In this document: piece by piece, positions 29,201-37,596 of the stretch
Position numbering within the stretch: position 1 is the stretch's first letter
Layout: each line of letters starts with the position of its first letter
Origin: Peptoniphilus ovalis
GTDB taxonomy: Bacteria > Bacillota > Clostridia > Tissierellales > Peptoniphilaceae
DNA: 64,000 nucleotides
Reading direction: 5' to 3'
NCBI RefSeq assembly: GCF_018919265.1
Contig: NZ_JAHLQO010000006.1
Span: forward strand, 62,001 to 126,000
Program-made: the position numbers and the translations under genes
The notes under the pieces: generated by a model
What the model was told of the DNA's origin: nothing
The model's database searches: none
The model's input: only the letters and a program-made list of their open reading frames with translations

Positions 29201-31775
29201 TAAATTAAAAGAGTTAGAAAATAGTATAAATGAAAATATTAAAGATGAACTTATTGAAAAATGGATTAAAGCATCTGAAAAAGTAGTTATAAGTGATATT
29301 TTGAATACATTTCAAAAATGTGGTTTCTTTATTAATAATGCAGAAAAGTACACTTTTGAAGAAATTATATATGGGATGGGAATACCTGAAAAACTACAAA
29401 AATTAACAAAAAGATGGCTTCAAGTATTAGAAAATGAAAAAATTATTAATAGAGAAAATGAACTTTATTATTTAGTAGGAGAAGTTAATTGTCTAAATTC
29501 AGACAAACAATGGGAAGAGTTCTATAAAATTGAAGAAGAATTTAATTATGGTAAAGATTTTGTTGACTATTTAAAGAAATCTAGCCAAAATTTGGTAGCG
29601 CTTATAAAAGGGGATGAAGATCCATTAAATTTATTATTTCCAAAAGGTGATATAAAGCCTGCACTAGCCTCATATAATACAAATAAAATAAATAAAATAT
29701 GTAATTATTTTATAGCTAAAGAAATAGAATTTATTGTAAAAAGAAATAAAGATAAAAAAATCAAGATACTTGAAATCGGTGCGGGAGTTGGAGGGACAAG
29801 CTTAGAAGTAATACCTATACTAGATGGAGAACAAGTTGAATATTATTTTACAGACATATCTACGTTCTTTTTAAATAAAGCTAAAAGTAATTTTAAAGAA
29901 TATAATTGGGTTAATTATGGTATTTTTGATATAAATCAAGTTTTTTACGAACAAAATTATGACATATCTTCATTTGACATAATATTGTGCGCTAATGTAT
30001 TGCATAACTCAAAAAATATAGACTTTGTTATGAATAATATTAAAAATTTGTTAGCACCAAACGGTTCATTAATCATATTAGATGAAACTAGAATGAGTTA
30101 TATGTTACTAACATCTATGGAATTTAAAGATGGATTGACAGGATTTTCGGATATTAGAAGTTTAAATGAACAAACTTTTTTTAATAGAAATCAATGGAAG
30201 GATAATTTTGAAAACCATAATGGTCAAATAATATATGAATTTCCTAAAGAAGATAGTCCACTAGATGATTTTGGACAAACTATATATGTAGTAAGATTTA
30301 AAGATTCATATAAACCAATAACAGAGAATGCAGTTATCAATGAACTTAAAAATAAATTGGTTTCTTATATGATACCTAATGATGTTAAAATAATATCTAA
30401 AATTCCTACAACAATTAATGGAAAAATTGATATTAAATCATTAAAAAAATTATTCGAAAATACCGTGAAAAATGAAAAACATGTTATAGAGGAGACAAAA
30501 ACTGCAATTGAAGAAAAAATAGAAAAAATTTGGACAAGAGAACTTGGAATAACAAACTTAAGGCTAGATGATAACTTTTATTCTGTTGGTGGAGATTCTT
30601 TACTGATTGCACAAATAGTCACAAAGATATTAGAGGAAGTTCCAGAGGCTAAGGATTGGGAATGGAGTGCCTTGTTATCTGAAATGATGCAATTTCAAAC
30701 GGTTAGAGAAATATCTAAAAGGATACAAGACAAGTTTGAAAAAGGGGAGGAATATCATGATTCATCACTGCTAACTATCAAGAAATCCACTATAGATAAT
30801 AATAAATCGGTAGCTAAAGTTATTTTTCATGCTGGAACAGGAACTCTTTCTGCGTATACTGAAATAATTAATTATATAAAGGAAGATAGTAAAGCAAATG
30901 AAGCTGTGTTAGGATTTACTTTCGGTGATGAAGCCGAATATATTTCTATGAAAACAGAAGATACTTTTAAGTTATTAGGATTAAAATACGGTAAAATCTT
31001 AAGAGATTTGAATTACTCAAAATATATATTAATAGGACATTGTGTTGGAGGGTTAATTGCATTAGAAACTGCTGAATTTTTAAATGCTAATAATAAAAAG
31101 GTTATTGATGTTACTTTGATAAGTACGACTATACCTAAAGCTCAGGAAAGAACACTATTTAGAGATATTTCACCAACAAAATATAAAAAAGCTTTGCACT
31201 CTAATTTAAAAAATGAAATTCTGTTAGAACGAACTTTTGCAAGACTAATAAATGCAGATATTTCTAACGCTGGGCATGAGATAAAGGATCATGAATTAAA
31301 TGATTGCATTTATGATATGGTAATTAATGGTGATGGAGATTTGAATGTTAACTCCTTTATTCAATTGTCAAATGAATATAAATATATTGGACAACAGTTT
31401 AAAAAGTTAAAAGACACACCTTTATCTGAAAGGCTTAATAATTTATATTCAACAATAAAAAGGGAGTCTTTGAATCTTCAAGATTCAGAAATACGTATGC
31501 TTAATACGCTTTTTAACATATTCTCCCAAAATTTCGGTTGTATATCAACATATATACCTAAACAGTATTATGGAAATGTCAGAGTTTTTTATTGTAAGGA
31601 ACAGGAAAAGAGTTTTTATGGAGAATTCTTTGCTGAGGATAGAGAAACTTGGGAAGAATATTTGAATGGAGAAATATTTTACGACGAAATAGTAGGGCAA
31701 CATTTTGATTGCTTGAATGGAGAAAACTTAAAGAAAAACTTAAGCAGAATATTAGACTTTAATGCATATAAATAG
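26265..31775 (+). CDS. NRPS docking-Cy-A(Cys, methyltransferase insert)-PCP-TE, PchF-like
   Basis: ATG 26265 follows GGAGG; an upstream TTG at 26253 overlaps that site. Residues 1-53 (ITVWKDGEKLKFSAPKD) form a TubC-type docking domain. The Cy domain has DMLIADYNS at 194-202. The adenylation core has TSGTTGDPKG near 661, FDLSVYDIFG near 704 and YRTGDIGYY near 890, and is interrupted by a SAM methyltransferase (LEIGAGVGGTS near 1168) before TTINGKIDIK near 1381, as in PchF. The PCP carries GGDSL (Ser1445). The terminal thioesterase has GHCVGG with Cys1593 where Ser is usual, and a late QHFDCL histidine. It would add and cyclise a second cysteine, methylate, and release the product. Confidence 0.93.
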   Translation: MNIEEKLKNLKIKGITVWKDGEKLKFSAPKDSMNNKILSWLKNNKKEILDYLDNKEVLYYEDTKNRYERFALTNIQSSYVMGRNEYFELGGIGCHAYIEIEYDSILDIDKINKAWNLVIKKHDMLRAVVFEDGTQIVQEHVPNILVESIKIGDGEVSKFRKDLEFKQYKLGQWPMCEIAITLKPNVSVIHFSLDMLIADYNSINIILSDLEYFYKNPNSYVNFPSKYRDVFKYQEKAITSSKNKNQDEEYWSKKLDVIYEAPNLPILSQNNGVKTFSQKSIQLNNFEWDKICAISKINNITPSVLIMSVLTETIAYWSTNKKFSINTTFFNRPQIVDDIDSVVGDFTDVNITSINMDYSKTFLERTKILQDDLWTDLEHKEVSGVEVLRKLSKKRKQNIIIPVVFTSTIGLSNSNTILSNRKIIYRISQTPQVYLDCQIMEENNGVKINWDIRDGVFKKKIIDDMFECFTNIIENFKSDKNILDNKIVTKLSKSSLDTRKTVNDTFESFNIKRLEDCYFDSLKEHKNKTALICDNKEYTYEEFNKYVYSIFKNLEKNGITKGDRVIIDIPKSVWQVASVIATLAIGAVYIPINTSQPIKRKERIIENSDAKIILSFNSTNLNEFNTKIIDLRECIIYQNVEYEYWKNKRKSYDDEAYIIFTSGTTGDPKGVVITHRAAINTIIDVNKKYKINENDVFLGLANLSFDLSVYDIFGSFLAGGTLVLPDSKTLKDPNIIYNQMLLYRVSVWNSVPAQMQLITNFLAMSKNLRRSEFLRTIILSGDWIPIDLPEKIYSEFPNAQVISMGGATEASIWSIYHVVSKQETFLNSVPYGTPLANQKFYILNEAMEDCPDYVVGSLYISGTGLSVGYLNDEKLNAEKFKTLGNDGERIYRTGDIGYYLPNGDIIFCGREDGDSQIKIHGHRIELSEIKSALLENKDIDSAEVFTIDVDSLEKKICAAILPKKIIINDDLLDRNEEVNKLKELENSINENIKDELIEKWIKASEKVVISDILNTFQKCGFFINNAEKYTFEEIIYGMGIPEKLQKLTKRWLQVLENEKIINRENELYYLVGEVNCLNSDKQWEEFYKIEEEFNYGKDFVDYLKKSSQNLVALIKGDEDPLNLLFPKGDIKPALASYNTNKINKICNYFIAKEIEFIVKRNKDKKIKILEIGAGVGGTSLEVIPILDGEQVEYYFTDISTFFLNKAKSNFKEYNWVNYGIFDINQVFYEQNYDISSFDIILCANVLHNSKNIDFVMNNIKNLLAPNGSLIILDETRMSYMLLTSMEFKDGLTGFSDIRSLNEQTFFNRNQWKDNFENHNGQIIYEFPKEDSPLDDFGQTIYVVRFKDSYKPITENAVINELKNKLVSYMIPNDVKIISKIPTTINGKIDIKSLKKLFENTVKNEKHVIEETKTAIEEKIEKIWTRELGITNLRLDDNFYSVGGDSLLIAQIVTKILEEVPEAKDWEWSALLSEMMQFQTVREISKRIQDKFEKGEEYHDSSLLTIKKSTIDNNKSVAKVIFHAGTGTLSAYTEIINYIKEDSKANEAVLGFTFGDEAEYISMKTEDTFKLLGLKYGKILRDLNYSKYILIGHCVGGLIALETAEFLNANNKKVIDVTLISTTIPKAQERTLFRDISPTKYKKALHSNLKNEILLERTFARLINADISNAGHEIKDHELNDCIYDMVINGDGDLNVNSFIQLSNEYKYIGQQFKKLKDTPLSERLNNLYSTIKRESLNLQDSEIRMLNTLFNIFSQNFGCISTYIPKQYYGNVRVFYCKEQEKSFYGEFFAEDRETWEEYLNGEIFYDEIVGQHFDCLNGENLKKNLSRILDFNAYK

Positions 31776-31823
31776 TCTATTTAAATAATAATATAAAAAT
31801 AAGCTTTAAGTTAGGAGGTTAAA

Positions 31824-32903
31824 TTGGAAAAAATTATAGGTATTTTGGGTGGAAGTGGACAAATTGGTAAAAGATGCATTGATATATTGAAGCAAAAAAA
31901 TTATTCAATTCTTGCCACCTATAATCAAAATTACGTCCCAGATGATAAAAATTGTAGATATATGAAATTAGAAGTTAGTGATATAGATGCTTTAAGGGAA
32001 TTCATAAAAAAATGCGATATTATTTTAAATTGTGCGGGAGCTTCATTTATTAATGGAGAAAATATAGCAAGAATTGCTAGTGATTTTGGCGTTCCTTATA
32101 TAGATCCATCAGGAGAATCTTTTTTAGAAGATAGACTGGAAGATATTAAAAATAAAAATCTATTTATTTTGTCTGCTGGGTATTTTCCTGGCTTAACGGG
32201 ATTAATGTTAAAATATGTTGCAGAGCATTTCGAAGTTCCCTTAATGATTGAGGGATTTAATATAAGCAATGAAGTACCGAGTTATTCAGCGATTGAGGAT
32301 TTCATATTAACTAATTTATCTGGTTTCGGAAAATCTTTAAGTAGTTATATTGATGGGGAAGTAATTAATAATAATTGTTATAAGACAGAAGAATATAAAA
32401 ACAAAAAATATAAAATGTATAACTATTTAACCAATGAGATATTAAGAGTAGCTAAAAAATATAATTTAAAACAAGCTAATTGGTACAATTGTTCATTTTC
32501 AAGTGAAATTTTAAGTAAAATGCAAATGATTGTACAAAAAATGCAACAAAATATTTATATTGATAACAAGAAAGACATAGATGAAATTTTAAATTACTTT
32601 AAGAAAGAGGTCGGAATAGGTAAAACATACAGCTATTTAAATATTTGTGGAAGGGGGAGAATAAATGGGAGAACTTCATCAGTTGAAATAAGTATTGATA
32701 GCTCATCAAGTAGTGAAATGAGTGCTATTGTGTTGGGTTATACAGCAATGTCAATTTTAGAGAATACATTTAAAAACGGTATATATTATGCTATGGATAT
32801 CATAAAAATTGATAGAATTATACAAGACATTGACAGTTTAAATATCAATTACAGTATAAATGAAAAATTTGAAGGGGAAAATTATTATGAAAGTGAATTA
32901 TAA
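31824..32903 (+). CDS. Saccharopine-dehydrogenase-like reductase, probable thiazoline reductase
   Basis: TTG 31824 follows TAGGAGG with good spacing. The 359-residue protein opens with a Rossmann fingerprint (IIGILGGSGQIGKR) and has a DIILNCAG segment and DPSGESFLED, the pattern of saccharopine-dehydrogenase-like NAD(P) enzymes. The position after a PchF-like NRPS is where pyochelin and yersiniabactin loci carry the imide reductases PchG and Irp3. Those are of a different, Gfo/Idh-like fold, so this may be a non-homologous replacement reducing one thiazoline to thiazolidine. That role is inferred from context only. Confidence 0.75.
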   Translation: MEKIIGILGGSGQIGKRCIDILKQKNYSILATYNQNYVPDDKNCRYMKLEVSDIDALREFIKKCDIILNCAGASFINGENIARIASDFGVPYIDPSGESFLEDRLEDIKNKNLFILSAGYFPGLTGLMLKYVAEHFEVPLMIEGFNISNEVPSYSAIEDFILTNLSGFGKSLSSYIDGEVINNNCYKTEEYKNKKYKMYNYLTNEILRVAKKYNLKQANWYNCSFSSEILSKMQMIVQKMQQNIYIDNKKDIDEILNYFKKEVGIGKTYSYLNICGRGRINGRTSSVEISIDSSSSSEMSAIVLGYTAMSILENTFKNGIYYAMDIIKIDRIIQDIDSLNINYSINEKFEGENYYESEL

Positions 32904-33648
32904 TTTAAATATTGTTGGAGACAAAACAAACAAAAAGATTTTGCTTATTCATGGTGTGGGATTTAGTTATGCAAATTGTTTTAAGAGTATTATTGCTAAA
33001 CTCAGTAAAACATATTGTATTATATCCCCAGAATTACCTGGACATGGAAACAATACACTTGGAAGGTTAAGTTCAGTAGAGGATGTTGCTGAAGATTTAG
33101 AAAAATCATTGATGCTTGAAGATATAGTAAATATAGAATGTGCATATGGGATTTCATTAGGAGCAAGTATTGCATTACAAATTTCTTTGAATAAGAAAAT
33201 AAATGTTAATAACTTAATTATCGATGGTGGTCAGTATGAGAGCATGGGAGAAATGATTGAACCATTTTCAAAAGTTATGGCAGAACAATTTGATAATTTA
33301 AAAAACGGAATTCATTTAATAGAAGATGTGAGAAAAGGAATGGGTTATGGAGACAATGATGTTATAACTTTGAAACATATGATGTATCCTTTTATTACAA
33401 GAGATACATTATACCAAGCTTTTAAGATGGCATATAAATATGATATTAAAAATAAAGTTGAAAAGCTTACAATGCCTGTTTGTATAATGTTTGGCAAAAA
33501 AGAAACTTATGCAAGCAAATATGTCGATTTAATCAGGAGTAAATCCATAAGTGATGTAAGAGTTGTTAGTTTTGATAATGTAGGACATGCTGAAGTATTA
33601 GGATTAAATCCAGAGCTAATTATAAATGAAATTGAAAAAGTCTTATAG
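32887..33648 (+). CDS. Alpha/beta-hydrolase of the metallophore operon
   Basis: ATG 32887 follows AAGGGG and overlaps the reductase end; the in-frame ATG at 32860 lacks a good site. The 253-residue protein has ILLIHGVGFSYANCF with an oxyanion motif, PELPGHG, the nucleophile elbow GISLGA, and a final histidine in NVGHAEVLG. These are complete catalytic features of the alpha/beta-hydrolase fold. It might hydrolyse the imported metallophore, proofread intermediates, or act in a late tailoring step. Nothing in the sequence separates these. Confidence 0.8.
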   Translation: MKVNYNLNIVGDKTNKKILLIHGVGFSYANCFKSIIAKLSKTYCIISPELPGHGNNTLGRLSSVEDVAEDLEKSLMLEDIVNIECAYGISLGASIALQISLNKKINVNNLIIDGGQYESMGEMIEPFSKVMAEQFDNLKNGIHLIEDVRKGMGYGDNDVITLKHMMYPFITRDTLYQAFKMAYKYDIKNKVEKLTMPVCIMFGKKETYASKYVDLIRSKSISDVRVVSFDNVGHAEVLGLNPELIINEIEKVL

Positions 33649-33677
33649 GATACATTAATATATTGGAGGGGATAATT

Positions 33678-34649
33678 CTGAGATTAAATAAAATTGATAT
33701 AATAGAAAATGTCCTTGAAGGATATATGTTTTCTGAAAAAAAGGTTACTGATGAATGTAAAATTTATACAATTGAAAATTCTACTGGCTGTGGCGAAATG
33801 CGCTGCTACAATTTATTTGAAGGTATTCAATTATCTTATAATATCCTAAATATGGAGACAGCATATCAAAAAATAAATCCTAAAAGCGGGGTTTTAGAAA
33901 TAGATCATTGTTTAGAGGGATGTTATGAGTTTAAACTTGAAAATAATGAACGCGCTCTGATAGGTAAAGGCGATCTAAGTGTAATCGAAATAGGTAAAGT
34001 TCCTTTTGAAGATTCATGCATACCAACAAAAAAATATGTGGGACTTTCAATATTTATTGATATTGAAAAGGCACAAAAATCTATTGATAAATACTTTCCG
34101 TACGCAAAAATTGATTTGTTAGAAATAAAAGACCGTTTATGTAAAAATGGTGCAGCTTTAATTATTCATTCACGTCATGAGATAGACCATGTTATTAGTG
34201 AACTTTATAGAGTAGATTCTAGAATAAGACTTTCTTATTCAATTATAAAAACAATAGAGTTGTTATTATTTTTAAATTTAGTTGAAAGTTCAGATACATT
34301 TAAGTTAACGTCTTTTTCAGAACCAGTATATAAAGCAACTGTAGAATCATATAAGACGATTTTAAATAATCCTTTTGAAAGATATTCTATTTCTGATTTA
34401 TCAAAAAAATATGCTATTTCAGAATCCAGTTTGAAGAGATGTTTTATATACATAACTGGAAGCTCAATAGGTAATTTTATTAGGGAAAATTGTTTAGAAG
34501 CCGCTGCTAAATTATTAATTCATAAACCCTTAATGTCGATAGGAGAGATTTCTGATTTGTCAGGATATTTGAATCCTAGTAAATTTTCTGAGTCATTCAA
34601 AAAACATTTTGGGCAAACTCCTCAAGAATATAGAAAAAAATCCATCTGA
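33678..34649 (+). CDS. AraC-family regulator, YbtA/PchR-like, near-cognate start
   Basis: The C-terminal 100 residues form a double helix-turn-helix AraC domain (YSISDLSKKYAISESSLKR and FSESFKKHFGQTPQEYRK). The N-terminal 200 residues are a cupin-like ligand domain, as in YbtA and PchR, which sense their siderophores. GGAGGGG at 33665-33671 ends six bases before an in-frame CTG at 33678. TTG 33663 is also in frame but overlaps this site, and the first ATG is at residue 17 of this reading. CTG or another near-cognate start is therefore likely. As last gene of the biosynthetic operon it would give positive feedback by the product. A terminator follows. Confidence 0.85.
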   Translation: MRLNKIDIIENVLEGYMFSEKKVTDECKIYTIENSTGCGEMRCYNLFEGIQLSYNILNMETAYQKINPKSGVLEIDHCLEGCYEFKLENNERALIGKGDLSVIEIGKVPFEDSCIPTKKYVGLSIFIDIEKAQKSIDKYFPYAKIDLLEIKDRLCKNGAALIIHSRHEIDHVISELYRVDSRIRLSYSIIKTIELLLFLNLVESSDTFKLTSFSEPVYKATVESYKTILNNPFERYSISDLSKKYAISESSLKRCFIYITGSSIGNFIRENCLEAAAKLLIHKPLMSIGEISDLSGYLNPSKFSESFKKHFGQTPQEYRKKSI

Positions 34650-34688
34650 CCTTTTTAGAGCAAATAAAGAGCTGTCAGGTTATAAAGA

Positions 34689-34744
34689 AAATATCCATCT
34701 TACTTTATAATAAAGTTGAGATGGATATTTTTTTGTAAATATTC
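34689..34744 (+). terminator. Intrinsic terminator after the AraC gene
   Basis: AAATATCCATCT (34689-34700) pairs perfectly with AGATGGATATTT (34729-34740) and continues into T residues. It separates the biosynthetic operon from the transport operon, unless read-through or AraC-type activation occurs. Confidence 0.88.
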
Positions 34745-34790
34745 TCTATACACATTCTATGTACATTTTATTAATTAACGGAGGTGTTTT

Positions 34791-35393
34791 ATGAACAATA
34801 AAAAAATGACTACAAAAGATGTAGTAACAGTAGCTATTATGATTGCTTTATTTTATGCAATTTCTATTGTTATTGGAATGAGTATGGTTGCTGTTCCAGT
34901 TGTATATATTTATGGTACTGCTGGAATTGAAATGTTTATAGGAGCTATTTTCTACTTAGTAGCAGCTAACAGACTTAATAAACACGGGCTATTATTTATA
35001 TGGATATTAATTTATGGTCTTATCACAGCAGCTATGGGTTATGTGTTTATGCTTCCATATTTTATTGGACTTGCTATTTTGTGTGAAATAGTAATGATAG
35101 GCAAAGATACTTATATAAATCCAATAAGAAATATGATTGGCTGGAGTGTTTATGGTGCTGGTATGTTCATGGGAATAGGAGTTCCATGTTGGATAGCTTG
35201 GGAATCTTATCAAAAGCAAGCTTTAGAGAGTGGGTTTGCAGATAAGACATTAACATTGCAATATAATTTGGTATCTTCACCAAAACTACTATTATTAGGT
35301 GTAACAATAACCGTTATATTATCTGCTTTAGGTGTTTTGTTTGCACAAAAAATTCTTAAAAAGCACTTTAAAAAGGCGGGTATTTTAGAGTAA
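34791..35393 (+). CDS. ECF-type transporter S component (Trep_Strep family)
   Basis: The 200-residue protein has five to six membrane segments and the beginning KKMTTKDVVTVAIMIALFYA typical of the Trep_Strep (MptD/HtsT-like) substrate-binding membrane proteins of ECF-like transporters. It heads a set of membrane S, membrane T and double ATPase genes. In the metallophore context its substrate would be the metal complex, but Trep_Strep substrates are poorly defined. GGAGGTG precedes ATG. The upstream leader has a TACA/TGTA inverted repeat (about 34750-34765) that could be a regulator site; this is weak. Confidence 0.82.
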   Translation: MNNKKMTTKDVVTVAIMIALFYAISIVIGMSMVAVPVVYIYGTAGIEMFIGAIFYLVAANRLNKHGLLFIWILIYGLITAAMGYVFMLPYFIGLAILCEIVMIGKDTYINPIRNMIGWSVYGAGMFMGIGVPCWIAWESYQKQALESGFADKTLTLQYNLVSSPKLLLLGVTITVILSALGVLFAQKILKKHFKKAGILE

Positions 35394-35410
35394 ATGGAGA
35401 TATATGGGAA

Positions 35411-36085
35411 ATGAAAATAGAAAAAATAAGTGGAATAACTTGTCTTTTTTTAACTATTATTTCCTGTATGGTGTCAATATTTACAAAAAGTTACTATATG
35501 CATGCTCTGTTTGTAGGATGGCTTTGTATGCTTTTAGCATATTTTGGTTTTATCAAACAGAGCATAATTTATTTTATGATATATAGTTTTACTACATTTT
35601 GGTTATTAAAAATGATACCTAGTGGTGTAGTTATAATTTCACCAATGCTTTTGGGAATGTTGTATAAATTCATAGTTCCAATCATGGCAGGATTTTTAAC
35701 TTTTAAGATACCATCAGGAAAATTAATTTCAATATTTCACAAATTAATGTTGCCACGAAATTTTGTACTTATATTAACGGTAATTATTCGATTTGTACCA
35801 ACAATTGCTGGGGAATTTAGAACAATAAAAGAAGCTATGAAAGTAAGGGGATTTACAGGTAACTTTTTTCATATTTTATCAAATCCTTTGAGGACTCTTG
35901 AATATGCTATAGTTCCTTTAATTTTTCGTTCTATAAAAGTAGGAGATGAATTATCAGCAGCAGCGATTGTTAGAGGAATTGAAAACCCAATAAAAAGGGA
36001 TTCATATTATAGTAACAAGTTGTGTAAATTAGACATAATTATAATAACTGCAAGCTTTGTTTTATTTATATTATGTCTTATATGA
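35411..36085 (+). CDS. ECF transporter T component (EcfT)
   Basis: The 224-residue membrane protein has the coupling-helix motifs of EcfT, here KVRG (in EAMKVRGFTG) and the second VRG (in AAIVRGIEN), which contact the ATPases. About five hydrophobic segments are seen. It begins 18 bases after the S component and runs into the ATPase gene, so the three form one cassette. Confidence 0.88.
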   Translation: MKIEKISGITCLFLTIISCMVSIFTKSYYMHALFVGWLCMLLAYFGFIKQSIIYFMIYSFTTFWLLKMIPSGVVIISPMLLGMLYKFIVPIMAGFLTFKIPSGKLISIFHKLMLPRNFVLILTVIIRFVPTIAGEFRTIKEAMKVRGFTGNFFHILSNPLRTLEYAIVPLIFRSIKVGDELSAAAIVRGIENPIKRDSYYSNKLCKLDIIIITASFVLFILCLI

Positions 36086-36096
36086 GAGGTGCATCA

Positions 36097-37581
36097 TTGA
36101 ATAATAAACTGGAAATTAGGAAATTATCTTTTTCATATAATAGCAATAAAGATGAACAGTTGAAAGATATAAATTTAGACATTAAAGATGGTGAATGTTG
36201 TGTAATTATAGGGGAGTCGGGATGTGGCAAGTCTACTTTGACAAGGGCTATAAATGGATTAATTCCAAATTTTTACGAAGGAAATTTAGATGGAGAAGTA
36301 TTTATTGATGGCAAATCTATCAGAAATTTAAAATCCTGGGAAATAGCAAAGTTAGTCGGTAATGTATTTCAAGATCCTAGAAGCCAATTTTTTGCCAATG
36401 AAGTTAATGGAGAAATTGCATTTGGACCGGAAAATTTGGGATATAAGCGTGATGAAATAATAAGAAGAGTAAATGAATCAACTGAGAAAATGAATATTGA
36501 TAAATTGCTAAATAATAGGATATACAATTTATCCTATGGAATTAGGCAAAAAGTAGCAATTTGTTCAGCAAGAGCCATTGAACCATCTATTTATGTATTT
36601 GATGAACCATCTGCAAATCTTGATTTACAATCAATATATAAATTTTCAAAACTTGTAATGGACTTAAAAAAAGAAGGAAAAACTATAGTAATTGTTGAGC
36701 ATAGGTTATTTTATTTAAAAGGAATAGCTGATAGGTATTTATTGATACAAAATGGATCTTTAATAAATAGTTATAAAGCAGAAGAATTTGAAAAAATCAG
36801 TTCAAAAGACTTAAATGCATTGGGCTTACGCTCAATAAATCTTAATGATATTGTTGTAGATGACCACAAAGTTAAAGAAAAAGAAATTAGTAGTGACAAT
36901 TCTTTTGATTTTGAGGTGAAAAATATTAGTAAAAAATATAAAAATAATTTCGTACTAAAAGATGTGTCACTTAAATTTGATAGCAATGAGACTATTGCTT
37001 TAGTAGGAATAAATGGAACAGGTAAAAGTACACTCGGTAAAATTTATTCTGGGATTCAAAATCAGACTGATGGAGAAATAAAGATAAATGGACTCAAAGC
37101 TAATAAAAAGATGAGGTTAAGCAAAGTGTGGTATATTCCTCAAGATTTAGACTCTCAATTATTTGGGGAAGATTTGATGGATGAATTATTAACTGGGTTA
37201 AAAAATAGAGAAGGTTATATCACGAAAGCAGAGGAACTTTTAAAAAAAGTTGGATTATTTGATATAAGAGATAAGCATCCAGCAACTTTATCAGGTGGTC
37301 AAAAACAGAGATTGGTTCTATGCGTAGCTATGTTGAGAGAAACACCTTTTATTATATTGGATGAGCCGACATCAGGGCTTGATTTCAGGAGTATGGATAA
37401 GGTGGGGAGATTAATCAAAGAGGAACAAAAAAAAGGAACAAAATTTTTGATAATTTCTCATGATATTGAATTTATAGCAAAGACATGTGATAGACTTGTA
37501 AAACTAGAGAATGGGATAATAACAGAAGATTTTTATATTGATAATATAGGACAGCTGTTAAGAGCTATGGAGGCTAAATAA
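36097..37581 (+). CDS. ECF transporter duplicated ATPase (A1-A2 fusion)
   Basis: TTG 36097 follows AGAGGTG at good spacing; in-frame ATG codons at 36073 and 36082 (the latter overlapping the EcfT stop) are alternatives. About 494 residues contain two complete ABC domains. The first has GESGCGKST, LSYGIRQKV and DEPSANLD; the second has GINGTGKST, LSGGQKQRL and DEPTSGLD. It would energise the S-T pair. The closest gene in this window is the truncated host copy at 49803-51119, with which it shares architecture and many motifs. Confidence 0.92.
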   Translation: MNNKLEIRKLSFSYNSNKDEQLKDINLDIKDGECCVIIGESGCGKSTLTRAINGLIPNFYEGNLDGEVFIDGKSIRNLKSWEIAKLVGNVFQDPRSQFFANEVNGEIAFGPENLGYKRDEIIRRVNESTEKMNIDKLLNNRIYNLSYGIRQKVAICSARAIEPSIYVFDEPSANLDLQSIYKFSKLVMDLKKEGKTIVIVEHRLFYLKGIADRYLLIQNGSLINSYKAEEFEKISSKDLNALGLRSINLNDIVVDDHKVKEKEISSDNSFDFEVKNISKKYKNNFVLKDVSLKFDSNETIALVGINGTGKSTLGKIYSGIQNQTDGEIKINGLKANKKMRLSKVWYIPQDLDSQLFGEDLMDELLTGLKNREGYITKAEELLKKVGLFDIRDKHPATLSGGQKQRLVLCVAMLRETPFIILDEPTSGLDFRSMDKVGRLIKEEQKKGTKFLIISHDIEFIAKTCDRLVKLENGIITEDFYIDNIGQLLRAMEAK

Positions 37582-37596
37582 TTTAGGAGGTGCGTA

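Noticed and set aside
22805-31775. A true yersiniabactin locus
   Set aside because: There is no polyketide synthase module, only two Cys-type NRPS modules; the layout fits a pyochelin/equibactin-like line instead.
35404-35586. 60-codon ORF overlapping the EcfT start
   Set aside because: Frame-shifted reading of the EcfT gene with no ribosome-binding site of its own.
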